Shown here: one piece after another, positions 43,395-54,910 of the stretch
Numbering within the stretch: position 1 is the stretch's first letter
Layout of the letters: every line of letters starts with the position of its first letter
DNA from: Trichobilharzia szidati
Taxonomy: Eukaryota; Platyhelminthes; Trematoda; Strigeidida; Schistosomatidae
Assembly (NCBI GenBank): GCA_944472155.2
Contig: OX235271.1
Location: 24,064,977 to 24,128,976, forward strand
Direction: 5' to 3'
Length of the DNA: 64,000 nt
Program-made: the position numbers and the translations under genes
The notes under the pieces: generated by a model
The model's database searches: none
The model's input: the letters and a program-made list of their open reading frames with translations, nothing else
What the model was told of the DNA's origin: nothing

Positions 43395-43935
43395 AGTTAC
43401 CAGGGTTATGATGTCATAGAACTCATGGTCTGGTGCCTTGTAATATGGTGATCACATTGCAAATTTGACTGATGGAATTCAGTCAGCACTAAAGAGAGCA
43501 CCAGACCGCATTACACTAGTTATTGACTAGTGTCCAATCAAAGTATCCAACAGAGTCAGTCCTACAGGAGATTAATCGCGAGTCGGAATAGCTCCTCAAT
43601 GGTAACGTCTCTGACTACAGAACTGGTTGACACAAGCTCGAATCTCAGAAAAGATATGAGTTCCTTCAAGGTTGCAGATACGCCTTGCTGACTGACTGGT
43701 GAGTGCAAACAAGCACAAAACCTAGATGAAGCAAGGTTTTCTGTGATCGATTGCCTCCAACAATCTGATATCGACAATTTACAGTGTAGTGCATCGTGAT
43801 GGCGAGCCCCCCCCCCCCGCAGTGGCATGGTAGCCATATTACGAACTTGATTGATAGAATTCAGTTTGTACCAAACAAAGGACCAGACACATTACACTAG
43901 TTACTAGCTAGTGTCCAATCAAAGTATCTCTATTA
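43395..43935 (+). mobile_element. HH-345 copy, more than one unit
   Basis: Starts in the 3' part of a unit (TGATCACATTGCAAATTTGA) and runs through the junction CAATCAAAGTATCCAACAGA into a second unit with head GGTAACGTCTCTGACTAC. The hammerhead core is degraded (CTGGTGA, GTGC/GCAC, CAAAACCTAGAT) and there is a run of Cs near 43807. Its over-unit length repeats the layout of the 27.5-kb copy. Confidence 0.7.
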
Positions 43936-43994
43936 TATAGACAAAGCCGTGAGATGGCTCTGTGCATAATGAGGTAATTTTTGATATATATGAT

Positions 43995-44110
43995 GATGAT
44001 TGAAGGCAGCTGATAGGATTTCTTGTGCTTATTGGCACTCGTTAGCAATACATGTGTGTCACCATGTAAAACTGACGTGAAAGACGCACCAATCGGCACT
44101 ACATGCAATG
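43995..44110 (-). repeat. HH-345 inverted fragment
   Basis: Minus-strand remnant with CTAACGAGTGCCAATAAGCA and CAGCTGCCTTCAATCATC. Confidence 0.45.
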
Positions 44111-44154
44111 CATAATATGAAAAATAAGCAACACACAGAATTGTACATTCTCGA

Positions 44155-44350
44155 TTGTTACACTTTCATCACAAATCAACATCAGTTAGAGAGATCACAT
44201 TAAAAGTCGAGAAGCAATGGACAGAGCTGTTTCGTCCTACTTTAGCTATCTTTATCAGTAAGCATCAACCACCCCCCCCCACGAGGGATCAAACTGGTCG
44301 ATTACTTAGCCAACTGGGCTGGGATTCAATGATCTATGAATTCTAAATTT
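44155..44350 (-). repeat. HH-A repeat, diverged
   Basis: Minus tail, hammerhead remnant (CTGTTTCGTCCTACTTTAG) and tRNA-like remnant. Confidence 0.5.
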
Positions 44351-44724
44351 GTCAACTCATAATATAGCGATGTCGTTGTCACCAGTGTGCTTTCGATGAG
44401 CAACTACTTCATCTTGACATATTGGATCTTAATGCAGATTCAGGAAATCCATCCTGTAGCCATCAATGAGAGATTGATATTGAGATTATGGGATAATTGG
44501 TTCGTTAAAAAAGTCTAACAATTAGAAAAACTAATCAAAAGTCCTCAGAATGATAAATGTAAAAACTTTATATTGTATAAATCTTAGGGAAATTGAAATA
44601 AACAACTCTGAAGTTTTGTTAGCCAAACTGGTCTGAACTTCTTCAGGGGAAATAATTAAAATTTTTAAAAAAGAATATCGAAGGTATATACAAAAGGGAG
44701 GGAGGGACATCTTGTATATAAAAT
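44351..44724. other. unassigned AT-rich stretch
   Basis: No gene or known repeat recognised. Confidence 0.35.
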
Positions 44725-45200
44725 TTGTTGGAGGATTTCATCATGAGCTGACATCAGTTAGAGAACCATTGGAAAACGAGCACCGGAATACTGGATAGCT
44801 GTTTCCTCCTGGTGCTTGGGTCTCTTCATCAGTACGCACCCACCACCAGCAGGGTTGGAACCCAGGTTCATGCGGTTAAAAGGCGAACTCGTAGACCATT
44901 GAGCCACTGGGACCCGATCCAATGGCTAGCCCATGGATTCTAACTTCTGCCAATTCACGACATGTCGGATCATATTGGCTTAATGGTCCACGAGCTCGCC
45001 TTGTAACCATAAGGTCCTGGGTTCGAACCCTGCTGGTGGTGAGTGTGTACTGATGAAGAGTTCCAAGCACCAGGAGGAAACAGCTGGCTGTCCAGTACTC
45101 TCTGATGGTTTTTCAATGGTTCTCTAACTGATGTCAGCTCATGATGAAATCCTCCAACCAATCAAACAAAATGCCCGCAAAACCAATATACCTGTAAATT
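44725..45200. repeat. HH-A hammerhead repeats, inverted pair
   Basis: A minus unit (44725-44965) faces a plus unit (44966-45200). Both hammerheads read GTACTGATGAAGAG with the CTG of the core apparently lost, and stem II is altered (TTCC / GGAG). Confidence 0.75.
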
Positions 45201-45599
45201 TGTGTCCAATCCTGTCTTAGTCATCACAAACAAAATAAACTGAATTGCATGAACTGTGTGGTTAAGAATTGACTGAATTATTTGAGAAACTTATTATTAT
45301 CATTATTTGTCTATTTTGTTATACACTGTAAATAGTTTCTACTGTGACATCAGTCTTCAGGGACAATGTTCAAATAAACGTCATGGTGACCTCGTGTAAG
45401 GAAATCTGTATTAATAAACCTCTATGTATGCAACATACAATAATGTTTGGGTGAACATTTTGGATGTCATTTGAAGGCATATTCAAAATAAAACAAAACG
45501 ACTTTAATGCTGGTTGTTATTGTGAGTCATCGGTGTATTAATTCATACTTTGAGATTCACCTTCTTACCTACCTACCTATCTATGTATTAAGGGCGTCT
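45201..45599. other. unassigned stretch
   Basis: No exon seen. The segment 45300-45480 may be an old repeat. Confidence 0.35.
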
Positions 45600-46264
45600 G
45601 CAGTCAGTCTTTTTTCATGTAAAACACCAAAGCTTTCTGTTAAACTGGACACCTGATATCATATCATCAATCGAGAGCTTAGTCCTACTTTTGAGTTCAG
45701 GATCAGAAATCAGTTCATTCCAGAACACTGATCCTGAATTGAAAAGTAGGACTAAACTCTCAGTGGATGAAATAATATTAGGTGTTCAGTTATGTCTAAC
45801 CTCTAATGGAATGGTAGTGGGATCACCAATATCCACAATAGTGGTAGACATATGTATGGACAGTTGGGAGAAAAAGGCTCTTAGAGCGTTCAATGTTCCT
45901 TTACCTAGGTTATGTTGGAGAAATATGTAGATGACACATTCACTATGTTGAAATCTGAACATATCCCCCGATTCCTCACACACATAAACACAATAGTAGA
46001 CGGAATGTAATTCACTTCTGAGTTAGAAAACTAACAAGGTGACTTGGCCATGCTAGACTGTAAGAATGAAACGAAAACAAGTTGGGGGAAGAAACCGATA
46101 CACTCTAATAAATAATCAGACTTTGATTGATCCCATCCAGGATCAGTATAGACAGATTTAGTTAAATGTCTCTATATATAATCCGGCCAGAAACCCAACT
46201 AGTAAGTCAGAAAATTTAAACAATGAAATCAAACAAAACACAAAGAAAGTGTTAACAGTGAATA
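45600..46264 (+). mobile_element. PLE-A RT fragment with head-to-head inverted start
   Basis: From 45721 the plus strand reads DPELKSRTKLSVDEIILGVQ, SNGMVVGSPISTIVVDICM and a broken YVDD region (45920-45945). Upstream (about 45600-45710, minus) the same DPELKSRTKLS block occurs inverted, making a hairpin centred near 45712. The PLE resumes at 47060 after a LINE-B insertion. Confidence 0.75.
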
Positions 46265-46276
46265 ACTCACTACCCA

Positions 46277-47047
46277 TCGCCTTCCTCGACGGGGAATGTT
46301 AGCTGACATAGGGTCAGGTTGGAAAAGAGCTAGCGGCGTTCAAACAAAACATGGCTTCATCAGTCAATGAAATCTACAACAGTTTAAGCCACGTTGGAAG
46401 GTGTAGACTTCCTGACTGGTTGGGGTCCTCGGGACGGTAAAAACCAATGGTTGGAAACAATTGGTGATATGGCTCAAAATCGTTCTCAATGGCTGGTGCA
46501 GATGCATCCACTCCTTTTGACTTATGATTTCCAATTAAACTGTTTTGTTCTTCGTTATCACTATTCCTTTGTCTCACACCTCTGTTTACTGTCTCTAATA
46601 TGCATTTCTCCTACTTTCTTCTCTTGCTTTGTGTGCTACATGTGTGGTGAGAGCTGTCTACTAGCCAAATTGGTAGACAGTAATTTACGTCAATATTTAC
46701 GTTCCCAAGATTTGTCGTGAGAAAATGTGAACAAAGATTGATTCAAAACCGACCACAGCAGACTTTGCGTAGGCTGATGCAGTTAACATATAGAGGATTT
46801 GACATTCAAGAAAGTCACAAATAGATGAAAGATTAACTTTACGTGAGAAACAACCAATCGGAAGACTGTGTTTGTTTGTTTAAATAACCATGGTAATGTA
46901 CATGCAAATATATAAATATGCGTTGATTTCCTTAATAAATGATCTGTTGCCTGACTCTTGCCTTCTGTCGTTACACATGGATTGGAGTGTGGCGATTTGA
47001 ACTGCCGCACATATGTGCAAAGTTCTATGTCGAAAATAGACATACAG
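46277..47047 (+). mobile_element. LINE-B inserted in PLE-A, containing a solo LTR
   Basis: 5'-truncated LINE-B (begins at CGCCTTCCTCGACGGGG, residues MLADIGSGWKRASG) ending GTGCAAAGTTCTATGTCG. Flanked by ACTCACTACCCA at 46265-46276 and 47048-47059. The solo LTR at 46643-46975 interrupts it. Confidence 0.85.
46643..46975 (+). mobile_element. solo LTR of an LTR retrotransposon
   Basis: A 333-bp block starting TGTGGTGAGAGC and ending TCGTTACA with 4-bp direct repeats CATG (46639-46642, 46976-46979). Removing it restores the LINE-B sequence seen uninterrupted at 36.5 kb. An AATAAA lies near 46935, as expected for an LTR polyadenylation signal. A related LTR is at 50939-51682. Confidence 0.85.
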
Positions 47048-47059
47048 ACTCACTACCCA

Positions 47060-47790
47060 ACAGAATTTATTCAGACATGTATGAAGAACCATAGAAAAAC
47101 TAAAACTAGCAATAAAAGTGACGAAGATAATATGGAATTCAAAGCCTCTGTAGTACTGCAGTATAAAGAAAGAACTTCAAAGGCCTTACGTAGGATTCGC
47201 AAGGATGCTGGAATTACAGTGGCATTTAAACCACCCAACCAACCGACCAACCAAATCTATCAGAGATAAACTTTGTCGGCTAAAGGACCCAATCGATCAA
47301 ATTAAGAAAAATCACACATAATTTACCAAATACCAATTAATACCATGTAATAACTATAAGTGAGGTCAGTTAAATAGGTCAGTCAAACTAGTAGATCGAG
47401 GTAAGTCAACTAGATTATTGGAACATGAAAATTTAGAGAGACCTAGAATAAATGACCCTGCTAAGTTAAATAACCTAGGTAAAGGTCCGCCATTGCACTG
47501 CATTCACTTGTATGTAATCATACAACAGGTGGGGTGGGACAAAGTGAGAGTATTAAAAAGTAATACAGTTAGGTGGAGAGAGAGACAGGGACGTTGGATA
47601 TATAGGACAAACTGTGAAACTTTGTGGCTGAAATTGATATGATTATGAGCAGTAATTTATACTGGAAACCTCATCCAGTTATTCATACTGCATCATCATT
47701 GTGTGAAGTGGGAAATAAGCTTGCCTCATATGTAATTACATTCTACCATAGTGACCAAGTTCTACATTTAAATTAATGAAATTCATTAGT
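47060..47790 (+). mobile_element. PLE-A endonuclease part (right of LINE-B)
   Basis: Reads FKASVVLQYKERTSKALRRI, RKDAGITVAFKP, the CTAGTAG double stop after the decayed YIG block (47399-47404), then LEHENLERPRINDPAKLNNL, and a PLE-A terminus (CATTCTACCATAGTGACC). Confidence 0.75.
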
Positions 47791-48014
47791 GTATAGTGCA
47801 TAAAGAGTAAAGCATTATTTGATAGACAGCAAAAGGTGTATTTATTATGGAAATTTTAGGAAAGAAAAACGAAGTAAAAATTAATACTCGATGTAGTATA
47901 TGAAAAAAAAATAATAAAGCAGACTGTCAACAAAACAAAGAGAAGAGATTGTAATACGATTAACATTTACAAACGACTACTATCTACTGTTGATTTTTCC
48001 CTGAAATATGCTGA
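47791..48014. other. unassigned AT-rich stretch
   Basis: No gene seen. Confidence 0.35.
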
Positions 48015-48840
48015 CTGACTGACTGGTTTCGACATAGAACTTTGCACCGATGTGTAGCAGTTCAAGTCACCACATTCTATCCACATAGCACACAGAACAA
48101 GAGAAGAAAGTAGAAGAAATGCATAATAGAAACAGTAGACAGGGATATGAGACAAAAGGAATAATAATAACAAAGAACAATATAGTTCCATTGGAAATTA
48201 TAAGTCACAAGGAGTGGATGCATCTGTGCTATTCATTGAGAACGATTTTGAGTTATATCACCGATTGTCTCCTGCCTTCACTGGTTTTTACCGTCCCGGG
48301 GACCCCAACCAGGAAGTATACACCTTCCTACATGGCTTACGCTGTCACACTCCATCCTTATAGCTCACAGAGCAGTAGAAGAGAGTAGTGAGAGATTCAA
48401 AACCGAGATAATAAACAGAGATATGAGACAAAAAGAACAGTAACATGGAAGAACAATAGAATTTTGTAAATCACAAGGAGTGGATGAATCTACTCCACTA
48501 TCGAGAACGAGGATTTTCAGCCATACCAACAATTGTCTCTCAACCGCTATAAGTTTTTACCATCTCGAGAACCCCAACCAGGAAGCCAGTCTACACCTCC
48601 CTACGTGGCTGGCTTAAACTAACTGTTGTGGATTTCACTGACTGATGAAGCCATGTTTTGGTTTGACCACCACTAACTAGCTCTTTTCCAGTCTGACCCA
48701 TCCTATGTCAGCTAACATTTCCCGTCGAGGAAGGCGATCGATGACTAAGCATACACGTAACAAATGTCCTAACCATCTCAGTCGATGTAGCTTCACAGCC
48801 TCGTCGACTGATTTCACACTATTGCATATCGTCTGAACAA
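48015..48840 (-). mobile_element. LINE-B, two tandem 3' fragments
   Basis: 48015-48345 holds the 3' untranslated part with a CAGT-type tetranucleotide tail. 48346-48840 repeats the same region and continues into GHLLRVCLVIDRLPRREMLA (minus). The repetition suggests two independent insertions or a tandem duplication. Confidence 0.7.
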
Positions 48841-49157
48841 AAGAAAACGAATCAATTACACACAGAAGACGGAAAACAACATAATTTTCTATGCTACATA
48901 CCAATAATGTAGGCGTACGACTAGATTAATGTGTAGGCAGAACACCAATCAGTTACCAAGAAAAAAGAAACCCAAGAAATACGCAATGAATTAAAACCGA
49001 TCATGGACATATTACTACTTATTCTATTTCAAAATACTGAAATACCAATAAAAAAGGGGTCGACAAGAAATATATTCTAAGGTTGTGTTTCCTTTGAAAG
49101 AATACAAAACAGAATAAGAACAACGAACACTATACCGGGAGAGCACGTACAAATCAC
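48841..49157. other. unassigned stretch
   Basis: No gene or known repeat recognised. Confidence 0.35.
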
Positions 49158-49400
49158 TCAAGCTGACAATACTAATTTAATCTGGACAATAAAGTTGGTG
49201 CAACGTGTCTTCTCATCTCTTTTTGGTAATCTAAACAAACTTTCCAGCTTCGGACATTCCACATCTCCGTGGTATTTTTTGATTTCATCAAAAAGAAAAG
49301 ACACATCGGTTAACTGGTTTCCTGAAGGCTTACACCAATCCCCCATCATTCCGTCTCTCCTATTCCAGAAAAGAGCAAGCTTATTTTTGATATTTTTCAC
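49158..49400 (-). CDS. possible terminal coding exon, unidentified
   Basis: Minus strand, open from an acceptor-like TTCTATGCAG at 49401 to TGA at 49158-49160. It reads VKNIKNKLALFWNRRDGMMG, WCKPSGNQLTDVSFLFDEIK, KYHGDVECPKLESLFRL and TNFIVQIKLVLSA. Residue composition looks like genuine protein, with two W and three C residues. I do not recognise the family. It may be a last exon, an internal exon using GTATTG as donor, or an old retroelement ORF. Confidence 0.35.
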   Translation of the reverse strand: MKNIKNKLALFWNRRDGMMGDWCKPSGNQLTDVSFLFDEIKKYHGDVECPKLESLFRLPKRDEKTRCTNFIVQIKLVLSA

Positions 49401-49494
49401 CTGCATAGAAGTTTCTGCAGTAATTGGGATTAATTTTCCACGTTAGGGATGATTAGCCTCACACCCAACATCCCCTCTTTTTATGTTTTTTGGA

Positions 49495-49895
49495 ACCAAC
49501 TCGTAACACTAGCTAAACAGACTTCAGACTCCCATCGACAGCCGCCTTCGTTAAAGATCAGATTGCTAGTAAGCGTTAGTAACAAGCAACACTGGGGACA
49601 AACCAACCAAGAACCTATTATCCCCCCCCCCCCGAAAAAATAGACCAAACAAATGGAATTGGATTGGACACACTCAGAGAAGACGACCGTTGAGTGGAGC
49701 CTGAATAACAAAAACAACGAGATGAGTGTAGGCTTAAAGGTGACATGGAGGAGATCATGTGAGGAGTAGATGAAAGCATATTGGCAATTGTGGAGTCAGT
49801 TAAAAAGAACTACATAAAACAGGATAAAATGTAGGCGTACCGTTGGATCTATGTGTTCCACTCAGAACATAATGGAATAATAATAACAACAGTAA
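49495..49895 (+). mobile_element. LINE-A 3' relic
   Basis: Decayed plus-strand C-terminal region and tail (CCACTCAGAACATAATGG then AATAATAATAAC). It contains a C run near 49622. Confidence 0.7.
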
Positions 49896-49969
49896 AGTTG
49901 CTGATCATTTTCAAATTAATTTTCACCTAAAATATGCAGCATACACACCAACCAAATAATTAATATATA

Positions 49970-50252
49970 TATACCAAAGATGGATAGGGAACACGTCACC
50001 GAGGAGACCGTCGAATGGCATCGCTCTTAATGCAGGTCATAACCCGAGTGGAATCCAAATCGGAAGCGACGAGTTGCACGTTGGCCCGAGTGTGACGTGG
50101 AGGAGATAGTGTGGTGAGGAGGAGATAAGAGAGACTATGGGCAATTGTGGACCCAGTTGAAGAGGACAGCAGAAAATAGGAGAAAGTGGAAATGTGTTTC
50201 AGAAGCATTATGTTCCACTTGGAACCCAAGGGAACAATAAAAGATGGATAAA
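49970..50252 (+). mobile_element. LINE-A 3' relic
   Basis: Plus strand: GACCGTCGAATGGCATCGC, a decayed GKRRVGRP region, and end ATGTTCCACTTGGAACCC plus AAGGGAACAATAA. Confidence 0.7.
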
Positions 50253-50667
50253 TTGACTTCAAAAAATTCTCCTTTATGAATATCTTTTAACACAGGGCAG
50301 TGTCGTGAAATCCCATATCAGACGCAACCATATGTCCTCCCCCCCCCCAACAAAAGAAATGTGGTGGACATTGGTCATTATCATAAGCAGCCTACACATT
50401 CATCTGTTAAAATACGTTCTCCTTTTAATTATTAGGTGTTTTTTTGCTGATAAAAATGTAACAACAGAAAACAGTGTTGAAAGCTTATCATCAGCAGAAG
50501 TGAAGGCGCACACACACACACACAAGTGAATTACAAGTCGTCAACAGATAACAACAAAAAACACACTAATTAATACGAAACCAATTTAAGGACAGAGTGG
50601 AGAGATGATTGAATGTTTTGAACATCTGAATAAATAGTAGAATGCTCCAACTGATTCATTGTTGTTT

Positions 50668-50714
<47 letters not shown>

Positions 50715-50814
50715 ATATTTGGCATTTGTGTAATACCAACGCCATCTCTGTAACGAAAGATGTGATCAAAATGACAGCAAACGAAGAATGAATTGTATGA
50801 GATAGCAGTAGTAA
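50253..50814. other. low-complexity stretch
   Basis: A C run near 50340, a CA run near 50510 and a TA run at about 50671-50710. No gene. Confidence 0.5.
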
Positions 50815-50899
50815 TGATGATGATATTAGATGGTTGGAGGCGATCGGCTACAGGAAGCCTTCAACCAAGGTTTCGAGCTAGTTTGCACTCGTCAGTCTG
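50815..50899 (-). repeat. HH-345 inverted fragment with hammerhead remnant
   Basis: Minus strand CTGACGA, GTGCAAACTAGCTC, GAAACC, then GAAGGCTTCCTG. Core CTGACGA is acceptable, but stem II has a mismatch and the cleavage position reads TT. Confidence 0.55.
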
Positions 50900-50938
50900 C
50901 ACCAAAATAAGGACTAGACACATCACACTAGTTACCAG

Positions 50939-51682
50939 TGTAACAACAGAAGACAAGGGCCAGGCAACAGATCGTTTATTAAGGAAAATCAACACATATT
51001 TATAGATTTTAATGCACATTATTGTAGATTATTGTTAGTAGAAAATACAGTCTTTTGATTGGTTGTTTCTCACAGAAAGTTAACCTTGCATCTGTTTGTG
51101 GCTGTGTTAGATCATCCATATGCTAACTGTATCTGCCTACGCAAAGCCTTTGTTCTCATTTTCTCACCACCAATATTGGGGACATAAACATTGACGTCAA
51201 TTACTGTCTACTTATTTTTTATTTTATTTAAACGCAGAAAAAAACTTGGTACAATATGGCACCAAGAAAGATGCGCCACACAATATTGTGTAAGGGCTGA
51301 GATACTGCCCGGGCGCCCAGACCGAAGCAGGTGGTTTTCTTAAGGGACCACCCCCCGAGCCTTTGACTTGGAGTCTAATCCACAAGGCAGCGGAGCAGCG
51401 TCAGGAGCTGGGTTCCCATGGTTGCCGGTGACCCATATGGGTTCATACGCCATTTGATCCGATTGAATTCTGGAGCCCATGTACCCCATGGTAACTGCTT
51501 TTAGTCTAACCGCTATCCAAACAACCTTCCTGACATGGTAGGACCTGCAGGGACATGAGTCCCAGCCAGTTTAGCTTGTTGGGTCACTGAGGCATTCAAG
51601 CCCGACCACCACGGCAAGGTAGCAGTTATCGGTCGGGCAATTACTGTCTACTAACTTTGGCTAGCAGCCAGCTCTCACCACA
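50939..51682 (-). mobile_element. solo LTR with nested insertion
   Basis: On plus it starts TGTAACAACAGAAG and ends GAGCTCTCACCACA's mirror (AGCTCTCACCACA); 304 bp after removing the nested piece. The flanking 4-mers are CCAG and CTAG. It matches the LTR at 46643-46975 inversely. Confidence 0.8.
51213..51637 (-). mobile_element. LINE-derived short element with 15-bp target duplication
   Basis: 425 bp, GC-rich, with an A-rich end on the minus strand (AAATAAAATAAAAAAT). Flanked by CAATTACTGTCTACT at 51198-51212 and 51638-51652. It starts CCCGACCGATAACTGCTACC on minus. No ORF. Related in landmarks to 25085-25702. Confidence 0.75.
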
Positions 51683-52047
51683 CTAGTATCCAATACAGTC
51701 AGTCCTCCATGAGATTAATCGCGAGCCCGAATACCTCAGTGGTAACGTATCTGACCACAGGCAGTACTGGGTGACACGGGTTCGAATCTCAGAAGGGACA
51801 TGAATTCCTTCAAGGGTGCAGATACGCCTTGCTTGCTGGTGAGTGACAACTAGCACGAAACCTAGGTGAAGTAAGGCTTCCTGTAGCTGATTGCCTCCAA
51901 CCATCAAATATCATTAAATCAATGTGCATCGTGATGGCGAGCTACCTAGATTGGTGGCCACACTGCAAACCTGACTGATAGAATTCAGTTTGCATCAAAG
52001 AAAGGACTAGACACATCACACAAGTTACTAGTGTCCAATCAAAGTGT

Positions 52048-52374
52048 TTTACTCTATAGATTGAAGAAAATGAAACCACAGATCCTCAAATAAGAAAAGT
52101 TTTTTTCTGGAATGTTGGTTCTCAACAAGTTTCCAGCTGCTTTTGTTCGATTTCTCCCCACGATAGAACTAAATTATGTCAACATACTGGAAGCATTTTA
52201 TTTTCACTTCTATCCACCTCCAGAGATATGAATATTTTTCTTCAACACTTCGGTTCTGATTAATTTGAATGTTTATCCATTGAGATTTCCATCTAGTTAT
52301 ATTATAGTGTTGCATGCAATTAAACAGCAGAGAAGAGGATATTGTTCTTCTGCGTAAAAAGGAAGTGATGTTTC
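52048..52374. other. unassigned stretch
   Basis: No gene seen. Confidence 0.35.
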
Positions 52375-52905
52375 TGTTAATCTATGGTTTCAACATTAAA
52401 CTCTGCACAGATGTGCAGCAGTTCGAGTTGCCACACTTCACTTAGCACACAAAACAAGGGAAGAGAGTAGAGAGAGATTCAAAAGAGAGATAATAAACAG
52501 AGATATGAGACAAAAAGAACAGTAACATGGAAGAACAATAGAGTTTTATTGCATATGACAAATCACAAAGAGTGATGAAAATCTGCGCCATTGAGAATGG
52601 AGGACCCTAACCAGGAAGCCAGTCTACACCTCCCGACGTGGATGGCTTAAACTAACTGTTGTGGATTTCATTGACTGATGAAGCCATATTTTCGTTTGAC
52701 CACCACTATCTTGCTCTTTTCCAACCTGAGCCTACTTAAGTGGCAAACATTGCATGCTGAGGTAGGTGATGCCTAGATATGCATGTGTAACACATGTCCT
52801 AACCAACTCAATCTCACAACCTTATCGATTGATTTCTCCTCCTTACCTAGCACTAGACCGAAGCCTAACACCTCAATATTGCTCACCTTATTATGTCACA
52901 AGCAG
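52375..52905 (-). mobile_element. LINE-B 3' relic
   Basis: Minus-strand landmarks: the GTGCAGCAGTTCGAGT end, CTTAAACTAACTGTTGTGG, GGACATGTGTTACACATGC-like decayed coding and AGGTGTTAGGCTTCGG. Confidence 0.7.
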
Positions 52906-53330
52906 CTCAGTCTCCCAGCTACCTTTCCTCAGTTTGAAGAACTCTTTCAGTAAACTGCTACTTATTTTCGTAAAATCATAAATCTGAAGGCTCCTATATT
53001 CATTGATGGAAGAGATACTCCACACAGCACTCAATAAACCTGACTCCTCATTATTATCGTCCTTGATATGTCCTGGCCAGAGATCATTATCTTAGTGATC
53101 ATGAACCACAGAAATGTCAGCAAATCGTGCAGAGTCCACAGAAAACATTAGGAGAAAATACTCACAATAGATGTGTATGATAAGTACACATGTGAGTGAT
53201 GAGAATGTCCGAAGTGTGTGTTGTCCAAATACATTACACCTTTCATTTAGATGAATGACGTCTTTCTATAGTTTTGTCGAAATTCATAAAGGGAACCCTA
53301 ATTGTTTTAAATTAATGTATCTAAAAATAA
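52906..53330. other. unassigned stretch
   Basis: No gene recognised. Confidence 0.35.
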
Positions 53331-53568
53331 TATGGAGTCGGTGGCATAGCGGTTAAGACGCTCGCCGACCATGCACATGGTCCGGGGTTCGATCCCCGGC
53401 CACAGACGCACTCCTTTACCTCGCTAAGCCAGAAATAATGCTGGTGAAGAGGAAAGGTTGGGCATGAGGCTAGCAACCCCATCCTGTAAAATAAACACTG
53501 CTACAGAAACTTCAAGCCACTAGATTGAAGCCCTATGTTCCACTGGGAACGTGAAGGAAAAAAAATAT
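53331..53568 (+). mobile_element. SINE-T copy
   Basis: GTCGGTGGCATAGCGGTTAA head, GGTTCGATCCCC B box, and full tail with A run. The likely short duplication AATATG is not distinctive. Confidence 0.88.
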
Positions 53569-54234
53569 GAATGCAAACACAGTACCCCTTAAACTATCTT
53601 TACTGCTTTCACTTAATACACTTTTGTCTCTATTATTTATTACTGTTTATCGTTTTATGAAACAAAAAAATATATATACTTGAATGCATCACATTTCGCC
53701 ATAAATTCCTCCCACTTTGTATCCGCCCTCCCCCCTCGACCTCCAGATTGTGTTATTTATAGTTTTCACAAAATTTAGAACAAAGGTTAGGAGAAGAAGA
53801 AGCAGCAGCATAGGAAGAAGAGAAGTAGGAAAGAACAAACAAGGATAAGAGAAAATCACAGTTTTCACAGTAAGAAGACAAGTGAAGAGTACAATTTTTT
53901 ATCCCTTAGACTAAGAAGATGATTTCCATTGAAATGTACATCTCTAAGCTATCTACCACTCTAACTATCCTTATATATAGCTAAATGAGATGTACACAGA
54001 CTTCAAGGCTATACAAAGGTGTTTTTTTTTACTTCTGGTCTAAAAGAAGAGTTAAACTGATTTTATTACTCAACGTCAGATAGATAAGTGTAGACATTTG
54101 GAGAGCATATTCACTAACCTGAGAGAAATTTTATTACAATTAGCTTTTATGAATGTCTTTGTTTTCGTAGAAGCATTAAATAAAACACTCAAGTTTATGA
54201 AGTAACAACTTAAATAAATCAGCTCTATGAATAT
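53569..54234. other. unassigned AT-rich stretch
   Basis: No gene or known repeat recognised. Confidence 0.4.
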
Positions 54235-54910
54235 ATATATGGAGTACTGGACAGGTGTTTCGTCCTAGTTTGGGACTCTTCATCAGTACGCACCCAACGC
54301 CAGTGGGGTTGGAACCCAGGACCTTCTGGTTACAAGGCGAGCTCGTAGACCATTGAGCCACTGGGACCCGATCCAATGGTCTACGAGCTCGCTTTGTAAC
54401 TGGAAGGTCCTGGGTTCGAACCCTGCTGGTGGGAGCGTACTGCTGTGGAAGAGTCCCAAACTAGGACGAAACAGCTGTCCAGTACTCCCAGGTTTTCCAG
54501 TGGTTCTCTAACTGAAGTCAGCTCATGATGAAATCCTCCATCCAATCAAACGAAATCCCTACAAAGCCAATACTTGAAAATTAATCTGATGCTCACTAGT
54601 GACTGGCCCTATTCAGGCAACGACCTAGAGTTCCAGTAGGAAGCCGTGACCAGTAGGTTACAGTAGGTTGAAGATGAGGCAGTAACTCATCTAAGAAGAC
54701 ATTGCGAAATGGTCGCGCTATGTCGTGAATTGGCAGAAGTTAGAATTCAAGGACCATTGGATCGGGTCCCAGTGGCTCAATGGTCTACGAGCTCGCTCGC
54801 CTTGTAACGAGAAGGTTCTGGGTTAGAACCCCGGTGGGTACGTACTGCTGAAGAAATCCCCCATCCAATCAAACTAAATCCCTACAAAACCAATACTTGA
54901 ATATATATAT
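54235..54910. repeat. HH-A hammerhead repeats, tight inverted pair plus unit
   Basis: A minus unit (54235-54379) and plus unit (54380-54575) meet head to head at CGATCCAATGGTCTACGAG. A further plus unit without a full hammerhead follows to 54910. The plus hammerhead has GAGCGTACTG, core CTGTGGA, intact GTCC/GGAC and GAAACAGCTGTC. Confidence 0.78.

Larger units (their letters stand above)
50900..52047 (+). mobile_element. HH-345 copy split by a nested LTR
   Basis: 50900-50938 and 51683-52047 join to more than one unit: 3' part, junction TATCCAATACAGTCAGTCC, tRNA-like head with GGTTCGAATCTC, and hammerhead remnant (CTGGTGA, GTGACAACTAGCAC, GAAACCTAGGTG). A6 is mutated and stem II and the cleavage site are altered. 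Confidence 0.7.
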
